Of a stretch of 64,000 nucleotides of DNA, positions 51,601 through 61,300 are shown piece by piece. A model generated the notes under the pieces. The model ran no database searches. It was not told where the DNA came from and worked only from the letters and a program-made list of their open reading frames with translations. The translations under genes and the position numbers were made by a program. Source of the stretch: a virus; the IMG/VR virus record IMGVR_UViG_3300037502_003888, positions 1 through 64,000 of that record. The stretch is one strand, 5' to 3'. Position 1 is the first letter of the stretch. The number at the start of each line of letters is the position of its first letter.

Positions 51601-52345
51601 AGTTTTCTATGTGTATGATGAGGGTCTGTTCTATAGACTGCAGCTCACAGTGACTGGCACCAGAGAATTGGTACCGCAGACTGATTACATAAGCCGCACT
51701 GGCCGACAGGCTCTGTATTTCCAATATCGGCACAACAGTCCGCTCACGAGCCGCATAGATCCTGGCACCACCAACATCATCGATCTCTACGTGGTCACAC
51801 AAGAATACTACACCAGCTATCAGAATTGGTTGCGAGACACCACTGGCACAGTGTTGGAACCAAACCAGCCCACTATCAATGATCTCAGCACTGCCTATCA
51901 GGGACTACAGGACTACAAGATGATTTCTGACAACATCGTTGTAAACTCCGTGACATTCAAACCTTTGTTTGGAGCCAAGGCCGAACCCACACTGAGAGCC
52001 ACGATCAAAGTCATACGTGCCCAAAACAGCGTGGCCAGTGTCACAGAGATCAAGAGTTCAGTGTTGGCAGAAATGAACAGTTATTTCAGCATAGACAAGT
52101 GGAACTTCGGTGATACGTTCTACTTCAGTGAACTCGCTGCATATCTGCACAGGACTCTAGGAACCATAATCAGTTCGGTGGTGCTGGTTCCCTTGGATCC
52201 AGCCAAGAGCTTTGGCGATCTATACGAGATACGCAGTCAGCCCAATGAGATATTTGCCAATGCTGCCACAGTGGACAACATTGACGTGATCGAAGCGCTG
52301 ACCAGCACCAATCTGCGCACAGCACCTGGCAGCGGAGTAATCTAA
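48626..52345 (+). CDS. 6: Baseplate wedge subunit gp6, enlarged
   Basis: 1239 residues, nearly twice T4 gp6 (660). The N-terminus is the clear gp6 opening: SYDFETLRKSFVDYLRLYYP, DYIESSEFIALLDVIAFMGQ and SLAFRTDLNTRENYIDTAER. The C-terminal part has LRATIKVIRAQNSVASVTEI and SYFSIDKWNFGDTFYFSELA, matching gp6-type baseplate J folds. An insertion at about residues 535-650 forms a Thr/Ser-rich beta domain (SATYSGVTSGTVETTSTDF), and another at about 890-960 with DGYVDDFQVLVGFRDSDNDG has an EF-hand-like calcium loop. gp6 forms the inner ring of the wedges. The stop overlaps the next start (TAATG). Confidence 0.92.
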   Translation: MAETTRQTAIFGVEDWKQIYQTYREADFQSYDFETLRKSFVDYLRLYYPETFNDYIESSEFIALLDVIAFMGQSLAFRTDLNTRENYIDTAERRDSVVRLANLVSYTAKRNTSAEGFLKVFNVSTTENVVDYNGVNLSNVTVDWNDPTNPDWQEQFTAIINAAMVNSQKVGRPGNRQTILGVRTDEYAINLVPGFLPVIPYSSVVDGINMPFEAMSSSTVGENYVYETAPRAGSAFNMLYRDDQLGFASADTGYFFLFKQGTLQNQDFNLAERIANRTVDINIEGINNQDRWLFQLDDVGTVNREWQFVENIYAAAAEQNQQLRPIYSVTSRSNDQITLVFGDGVFSEIPVGTFRAYVRASNGLQYIINPEEMQNVVLPISYISRNGNLETITFTCGITRPVSNSQSRESLDAIKQRAPARYYTQNRMVNGEDYNLFPFTAYNSIIKSKALNRASIGTSRYLDLVDNTGKYSSTNIFGSDGGLWRNDITPTILFSWTNRNEISDLLSNQVVPGLAQAVVNQFYYANFPRKLVNLLDFSCSATYSGVTSGTVETTSTDFARYAQVGDTVVFTGTVAGGLIADLTYFIRSISTVTTQTPSGPTYTTNFSVSTAVNGDPIVLTSTVATMPATLTLSTANTTWQQSTTLANETTGYFENSAGAPISVGSTVTTVFEFVAVGSLIRFIPPTGYFFDRNNRLQVGTPTRPDERLEIWAAPQRVVGDGSNDGQGNLDDGSGPVTLNNFVPTGAIVDTIIPLFITDIPLSVQSLMAEQIELFRNFGIGYDNDGSITGTPYSWYIITSTNLAQDAPWSQAFAGNTSGTNKDASWMVQFIVQNQNYTVSFRGLAYYFGSVLQTRFFYYDGGQIYDSRTGTVIRDYINVLAVNTQPDSTENLRSDIFMTITGQPVESDGYVDDFQVLVGFRDSDNDGVPDNPDFFDEIVAPDANPTDKLVFFQRIVDFDNLQRYVLVEPDVVNTDYATLDDVELVKSEWSPGQVFYVYDEGLFYRLQLTVTGTRELVPQTDYISRTGRQALYFQYRHNSPLTSRIDPGTTNIIDLYVVTQEYYTSYQNWLRDTTGTVLEPNQPTINDLSTAYQGLQDYKMISDNIVVNSVTFKPLFGAKAEPTLRATIKVIRAQNSVASVTEIKSSVLAEMNSYFSIDKWNFGDTFYFSELAAYLHRTLGTIISSVVLVPLDPAKSFGDLYEIRSQPNEIFANAATVDNIDVIEALTSTNLRTAPGSGVI

Positions 52346-55300
52346 TGGCACGCGTGAGATCAGTAGACTTCCTACCACAGATTTTCCAGACCGACACCAA
52401 TCGACAGTTCCTGGCGGCCACGCTAGACACGCTGACACAGGAACCTCAGTTCAAGAAAACCCAAGGCTACATCGGCCGGCGTGTGGGCCCGGGAGTAGAC
52501 CCCAACGACGTCTATGTGATCGAACCCGACAAGACGCGCACTGATTACCAGCTGGAAGCCGGCATCGTTAGCCTGGTGCCTGACACCAATGAGATCAAAG
52601 ATCTCATGACCTATCCCGGCCTAGCCGACGCGATATCGTATCAAGGCGGCGATGGATCACGATCAGATCGTCTCTATGAAAGTGATTATTACTGCTGGGA
52701 CCCGTTTGTTGATTTTGACACTCTAGTGAACTTCAATCAGTATTACTGGGTGCCCAACGGTCCTGATGTAGTAGATGTATCGGCCACGCCTATCCCAGCC
52801 ACTGAACAATTCACTGTGAATCGTGCCAACGGCGTCTATACTGTGCCCGGGCAGAGTGGACCGAATCCCACGATCACATTGGTACGTGGTGGCAGCTATA
52901 CCTTCAGCGTGGCACAGAATCGTGTGGAGACCATCAACTTCCGGGTGCAAAATCAAGGCGTATCGGCGTACCTCATCGATCGCCAGCCCAATCCTGCACT
53001 GACTCTGATACGCGGCAATACCTATGTGTTCCAGCTGAATCTGCGCGATAACTTCCCGTTCTGGATCAAGACCTTGCCCACACTGGGCGAAGCCGATGCC
53101 TATGATCAAGGAGTGCTGCGCAACGGTGCTGTGACTGGCAGTATCACTTTCACAGTGCCACAGGATGCACCAGATCAACTGTATTATACCAGCCAAAACA
53201 ACATCAGTTTGCAGGGCACCATCAATGTGGTGAATGGTCAGAGCGGCACAGGATCGGGATTCTGGATCCAGACAGCCCCGGGAGTGTCGGGCACATTGCC
53301 GGCCTATCCCAACATCAGCAGTCGCGATGTGCTGGGAGTACAGAACAACGGCATAGATCTCGGCCAGGTAGTGTTCAATGTTCCGCGCGTGACCGCACAG
53401 CAGTTCTACTACAATCTACCCAACTTTACCGTGGGCGTGGATCTCCTGACAGATCTAAAGTTTGACGAGATCAACAATCAACCCTTGTTGGAGTTCATAG
53501 CTCGTACCGGCGGCATCGATGGCATCACCAATCTCATTGGTAGGACCTTGGTGTTTTCGACTCCCATCATCAGTCCCGAAGCCGGAGGGTGGTTCCGTGA
53601 AACGCTGTATGATCCCTTGGATCCCACACAGGCCAACAACGATCTAGCAGGCAGCTATGACAGTTTGCCCTATGATCTCACCACGGTGATCCCGGCAGAA
53701 GATCGTCGCCAGCTCTGGCAGATCAGTACCATAACCAGCAACGGCATCGCATACATCCAGCTAGAGAAAATTTCCAACATACCTGATCTGCACAAGTTTC
53801 CCATACGATTTGGTACAGTGTACAGCAACACAGTGTGGTACAAAACGCAGACACAGGATCTCGAGCGTGTGCCTCTGCTGTCGGCTGCCAGTGATACCTT
53901 GTACTATCAGGATGGCACTGATCCAGAAATTTATGGTGTGATCAAACTGGTGGATGGCAACATCAACCAGGTGCTGTTTATCGACCAGATCGAAGGACAA
54001 TCACAGTATACCAGCCCCAACGGTGTGGTGTTCACCAACGGTCTCAAGGTCAAGTTTACCGGCGATGTGGTGCCAGCCAATTATGCCAGCGGCACGGTCA
54101 CGGTGGTGTGTACCAGCACACAGGCCGACATCAACGCCATCACTACCTACAGCACTGATATACTGTATCCCAATCAACAAATAGTGTTCACTAGTCCCAC
54201 AGTGGGTGGTCTCCAGCCTGGCATCACCTACTATGTAGGCACCATAATCAATGAACTCCAGTTCACTGTGACTTTGGTACCCAACGGTGCCGACGTCGTC
54301 CTGCAGGATGGCAGTATCGCGCAGATGATCGGCACTGCTATCAATGATCGCCAATACTATGTGTCAGGTGTGGGCAGCAGCATCCGTCTGTTGCCTGTGA
54401 CTGATTTCGTGACACCTGAAGAATACGTAGAGACCGAAGATCCCGATGGCAGCACAGTGACCACACAGCCCAATCTGCCTGATTATATTACCATAGATCG
54501 GGCCAGCATAGATCTCAACGCCTGGAGCCGCAGCAATCGCTGGTTCCACAAAGATGTCTTGGTGGCCACTGCCACCTACAACGACACCGAGATCAGTCTG
54601 CCCAATGAATATCGTGGCCGTAGGCCGATCCTGCAGTTCCGTCCAGGCATACGCTTGTGGAACATGGGCACACGCGGCAAGCAGCCAGTGAACATCATAG
54701 ATTTCCAAGAGACTGATGCCTTCAGTGACATCGAAGGCAGTTTGTCTTACAGCACCGATGGCTATGCGCTTGAAAACGGCAGCCGAGTGATATTTGCCGC
54801 AGACATAGACCCCGAAGTGCGCAACAAGATCTATCAGGTAGAATTCATCACCCCCGACAGCATACCTGATCTCATCGCACAACCCATCATACATCTGCGT
54901 TTGGCCGATGATGGTCTAGTGCTGGCCGATGACAGCACTGTGTGTCTCAATGGCGACACTCTCAAAGGCGTGACATTCTGGTACGACGGTGATCGATGGA
55001 TACGCAGCCAGCAAAAGACAAGCATACAACAAGCCCCGTTGTACAATGTCTATGACCTGCAGGGTCGCAGTTTCGGTGACAGCACTGTGTATCCCAGCAC
55101 CAACTTTGCCGGCAGCAAACTGTTTAGCTATGCGCTGACATCATCGAGCCAAGTGGATCCGGTGCTGCAGTTGCCGTTGCAATATCGCAACATAGCCAAC
55201 ATCGGCGACATCGTGTTTGACAACAATCTCTACAGTGATTCATTTATCTATACATTGAATCGCGTGAGCCAGACCGTGCCCATCAGCACCGGTACTGTGC

Positions 55301-58300
55301 GTGAATACAGCAGCCGCACCCAGTATCGTAGACAGCTGGGCTGGCAGACCGCAGCCACTACCAGCAAGGTTTACCAGCAGTTCCGGTTCACCTACAACGG
55401 ACAGGATCTGGTGCTGGACGTCCGGGCACAGGACGTGGTCACGGTACCCAGCATCAAGATCTACGTGGAAAACGTGTTTGTTGATCCCAGTCAGTACAAC
55501 TACACACGCACCAACAACAGCACCACTATTACTTTTGCCGACGGCGTGGCCACGGGCAGCTTGGTAGAAGTACTGGTGTTGAGCGCACAGACCAGCAACG
55601 TGGCTTTCCGACAAGTACCGTTGAATCTCGAAAACAATCCTTTCAACGCCAACAGCGACAGCTTTACCCTGGGCACAGTGCGCCAGCACTATGATAACCT
55701 CTGTGAGAATCTCACGAATCTCCAGGGCGAGATCAACGGAGCCAACAACACCCGTGACCTAGGCAACATCGTGCCATTTGGCTTGACCATCCTGCAGCAG
55801 AGTTCGCCCCTGACCCTGGCTGGCTACTTCCTCAGGGATCCGGGTTATGACTTTTTCCAGGCCCTGATTTACAACAGCCGAGAGTATACCAAGTACAAGA
55901 ATCTAATTCTGGACAATGTCACGCAGCAAGAACTGCAGTTCCAGACTGCGGCAGAGATCCTAGACACAGCCATAGAGAATCTCACCCAGGGACGCGTCAG
56001 CAATCAGCCGTTCTACTGGAGTGACATGTTGCCGTCGGGCGCAGTGTACACCGAGACAGTGTACACAGTGACCAATATCACCACCAATACTTTTGACACC
56101 ACCCAGGTCTATGATTACGACACTGCCAACTATCTGGGTCTCAATGTCTACTTCCAGGATACCATACTGATTCGTGGACTTGACTACACAGTCAGTACCG
56201 ATGCTCCGCAGATCACTGTGTTGTTTCCCCTGGCCGTAGGCGATCAGATCGTGCTGCGTGAATACGCCACTACCTATGGCAGCTTCTGTCCCAACACCCC
56301 TACCAAGCTGGGACTGTATCCAGCCTGGCGCCCTGACATCATCACAGTGCAGGGCAGTTTTGGACCCACACAGGTCATACGCGGACACGACGGCAGCCAG
56401 ACGCCGCTGTTCAATGACCTACGTGACGATGTGTTGCTGGAATTTGAGCGCAGGATCTACAACAATCTCAAGCTAGACAACAATCCTGTGCCCTTGACCA
56501 TAACAGATGTGTTGCCAGGACAGTTCCGTGAAACTGGTTACAGTTTCTCTGAGATCAACACTTTGCTGAATCAGGATTTCCTGAGCTATCTGGCCTGGAA
56601 CAAGCTGGATTATCGCACGCAGGATTATCGTGCTGACAACGAATTTACCTGGAATTACAGCACTGCCAAGAGCAAACTAGATAACCGCAATCTCCTGGGT
56701 GCCTGGCGTGGTATCAATCGTTACTACTACGACACTGAACAACCCGAAAGCACGCCCTGGGAGATGCTGGGATTCACCGTGGAACCGGACTGGTGGCAAG
56801 ACAACTACGGTGCGGCTCCCTACACACAGAACAACTTGGTGTTGTGGGATGATCTAGCAGCCGGCGTGGTGCGCGATCCTGCAGGCGTGTATATCCGTCC
56901 GCAATACGCAAGGCCCGGATTGCAACAAGTTATCCCCACAGGCGATCAAGGTCAGTTGTTGAGCCCATTTGATTCAGTGGTGGGCACCTATGACAGCACA
57001 CAATTCCGGCGCAGCTGGAGCCTGGGCGACGGCAGTCCTGTGGAAAGCAGCTGGTATAACAGCAGCAGCTATCCTTTTGCAGTGATGCGTGTGTTGGCCC
57101 TAACGAGACCCGCTAAATTTTTCGCGCTGTTTGCAGACCGCGATCTCTACAAGTATGACAATGAATTCGGTCAGTACCTGTTGAACCAGCGCTATCGCTT
57201 GGATGCCAATGGAGTGCAGGTCTATGGCGATGGTGTCAGCAAGGCCAGCTACATCAACTGGATCGTGGATTACAATCGCCAGACCGGCATCAACAGCACT
57301 GACATCTTGGAAACCGATCTAGCCAACCTAGACGTGCGCCTGTGCTACCGCATGGCCAGCTTCAGTGACAAAAAACTCATCCAGGTCTACACCGACCGGG
57401 CCACACCTGCTGGGACCAACAACACCCTGTTGCTGCCGGATCAGAGCTACAATCTCCTGTTGTACAAAAACCAACCATTTTCCCGTGCCAGCTACAGCAG
57501 CGTGATCATACAAAATGTGCCGGGTGGTTACGCTGTGTTTGGTTATAGCACCACACAGCCTTTCTTCAATGTGCAGACATCTGTCACCAATGGACAACTA
57601 GACACCATTGGTGTGGGTTCGGTCCGGGTCCGAGTGCCCACGCTGTACCTCAACAAAGTGACCCAGGTACCCTATGGTTTCATATTCCGGGATCGCACCA
57701 GCGTGGTGGATTTCTTGTTGAGCTATGGAGAATTCCTCACACGCCAGGGCCTAACATTTGACAGCATCGAAAATGGTTATGTGCTGGACTGGCGCCAGAT
57801 GGCCGTGGAGTTCTTGTACTGGAGCCAGCAGGGTTGGGCAGAAAACACAGTGATCTCTATCAATCCCTTGGCCCTGCGCATGAGTGTCACACGGCCTGGA
57901 GCTGTGGTAGACAGCATCAATGTGCAGACCATAGAAAGCCTCTTGTTGGATCAGAATCGGCGCCAGTTCCCCACGCGCAATCTCGACATCGTGCGGCTGG
58001 AAAATACCTTTACTGTACGCCCCTTGACCGATCAAGTATTGAGTTACATTGATCTCAAATACACCAGCTTTGAACATGTCATCGTGTTGAACAATGCCAG
58101 TGAATTTGGAGATCTCATCTATGATCCCATCACCGGTGCTCGCCAAAGCCGATTGAATCTAGTGGCTGTGACCACCTCAGGCTGGAACGGCAGCATAGAT
58201 ACCCCAGGTTTCATACTCAACACTCCCACAGTGCAAGACTGGGATCGCACCAGGATCTATGCCAAGGGCGAGATTGTTCGCTACAAAGGTGCTTTCTGGA

Positions 58301-61300
58301 GCGCAGCCACCATAGTGCAACCCAGCGAGAGATTCAACTACAACGACTGGCTGCAGAGCGACTACGCGGAGATTGAGCGCGGTTTGTTGCCCAACATCGC
58401 CAACAAGGCCGATCAGTTGATCAACAGCTACAACATCAATTCGGCCAACCTTGAAAGCGACAACGATCTCTTGAGTTATGGACTCATAGGATTCAGACCA
58501 CGGCAATACATGAGCGCACTGAACCTCGATGACGTGAGCCAGGTCAATATCTATCGACAGTTCCTGGGCACCAAGGGAACTATCCGCAGCGCCGAGCTCA
58601 TGAGCAATGCACGTCTGCGCAAAGAAAGTGCGCAGTATGACATCTATGAAAACTGGGCAGTGCAACAAGGTGTGTACGGCGCCAATGCCAATCGCAGCTT
58701 CTTTGAGATACGTCTGAATCGCGCCTTGCTGGACAGCAATCCCAGCACCATACAGGTCACGGAACCGCAGCAGACCAGCACAGCAGACCAGTCAGTGCTG
58801 GTCAGCGATCTCTGGAGGGAAAGCTACTATATCACCAGCAGTGACATACTGCCAGTGACCACAGAGACCGTGACTGACACAGCATTGCCATCAGCGGGAT
58901 ATGTGAATCTCAACGACATCGACATCACTGTGTTTGATCTCGATGATCCCAGCACCTTGGCCGCGGATCTCGACCGCATCGAAGATGGCACCAGCATCTG
59001 GGTGGCCAAGGTCAATGATTATGACTGGAACGTGTATGCCAGCCAGGCAGTGCCGGGTGTGATACAACATGTGTGCGACAATCTCGATGGCACCAGTATC
59101 GTGATATTCAGCAAGCAGCATGGCCTAACAGTCAATGATACCATCATCATCAAACAATTTGACAGCGAGATTGATGGTGTGTATCGTGTGATCAGTGTGC
59201 CGACACTGACCAAAATCACCATTGAATTCAGTTTCACTGGAGATCGCACAGTGGTCAACGGCACGGGTTTCGCTTTTGAGCTGGTCACACAACGAGTCTC
59301 TCAGTTCAGTGATGCTGTGGATCTCGCCTATGCCAATCTGCCAGTGCCGGGTGCCCGAGTCTGGATCGACAACGATGGTACAGGCCACTGGGCCGTGGTA
59401 GAAAAACGCCAGGTGTTCCTTGATCCTCTGGAACTGGCACCGCGTGACCTAGATGCGACCCAGGCCTATGGAACCAGTGTGGCACAGGCCACAAATGGTC
59501 TAGCATCATTTGTGGGCAGTTCAAGACTGGGATTCAACACCGGTGCTACCATAGGTGGTGTGTATGTGTATGTACGCGGCGCCAGTGAGATCTATCAACC
59601 CACCAGCCCCATACAAAATGCCGATGCTATCATGCAGCTCATGGTGACAGGCGTGCGTGAACTGGGTTATAGTTTGGCCATGGGCGACAAAGACTGGGGC
59701 GCCAGCGGCGCGCCTGGCAGTCTCGGGCCCAGCAGCGAAGCCAACGTGGGCTATGTGGGTGCTTTTTATCGCGATCTAGAAACCTATCGCCCTGGCACCA
59801 ATCCCTATGTGATGTGGCAATTGCTGACCAAACCGGGAAATCTCACAACGGCTGGCAGTCGCTTTGGCAACAGCATCGACATCAGCCGCGACGAACGCTG
59901 GATGTATGTGGGCAGTCCCGGAGAAAACAAAGTCTATGCCTATGCTCGTGTGCCCGTGCCGGTGCAGCGCATCCAAGCCCAGGGCGACAGCAGTGAAAGC
60001 TATGACGTAGCCAGCGTGATCCAAGTTGAGTCAGGAGACCAACTGACGGTCACCCTTGATGGTCAAGAATTGGTGTTTGGAACCCAATTCACTGTCACTA
60101 CCTACAGCGTGCCTGGTGTTGGAACTCGCGTGGAATCTGTGGAATTTGCAGTGGCGCCGGGATCAGATCAACAAGTGGTGATCCAGCGTCGCACACAGCA
60201 TCAGATCGATGGCGGCACCTACCGCACAGTACCAGCATCAGGCGGATCAGGCACTGGAGCTGAATTCATAGTGTACCGAGCCCGGCGAGATGTCACAGTG
60301 GTGGCTGAATCCGGTGGCATTGGTTACCAAGTGGGCGACAGCCTCACCATAGATGCTGCTGATTTTGATGGTGGAACTTCACCAGCCAACGACATCACCA
60401 TGACAGTGACATCAGTCACAGCCGCGGGACAGGTCGTGGCTGTAGGCAGCGTGACTTACACAGCGCCGGCAGTGGTCAACACTTTTGACATCGGCCAATA
60501 CCTGTTCACTGTGAGTTCAATCTACAGTTTCTCGGTGTTGGTGGATGATGTGCTGCAGCGTCCCAACATTGACTACACCTTTGACAGCAACACACAAGAA
60601 GTAACGTTCGTCAATAATCCAGCCGATGGATCAGTGATCATCGCTAGAGCCCAGAGCTATTGGCAGTTAGTAGACACACTCACAGTGGCTGGTCTAGACA
60701 GTGCAGCAGAATTCGGTGCCAGCGTGACCTGTACCACTGATGGTCGTCAGGTCATGGTGGGCACTCCCCAGCGCGAAGTCAACGGTGTGTTGCGGGCCGG
60801 TACTGTGTATGTGTTTGATCGTGACGTGCAGAGATTTGTGTACGGCCAAGATCCCAGCAGCATCAGCTTCACGGTACTGGGCACAGTCACAGCACCAGTG
60901 TCAGTGCTGGTCAACAACACATTCTTGCAGGATCAAGCCATGGGAGTCATTGACGGGGTCAATACTTTTGTGGTCAGCGGCAACACCGTGACGTTGAACA
61001 CTGACCTAGTGGTGGGCGATTTCCTAGATATCGAGACCAATCAGTTTGCTCTGTTGCAAGTGATCAATCAAGACACACCAGAAACCTTTGCCAATTTTGG
61101 ACAGGCTGTGGATATTTGCAGCAATAACTGTAGCCTATATGTAGGCGCGCCCCAGAGCAGCCTACAGATCTACAAAGGCGGTGTGGTAGAACGCCTGGTC
61201 AATCAGGCCAGGATCTATGGCACCATCACCAGCACTGTGTCGGGTCCCACTCTCACAGCAGGCAATACCCTGAGAGTCAACAACCAGGACATCACAGTGC

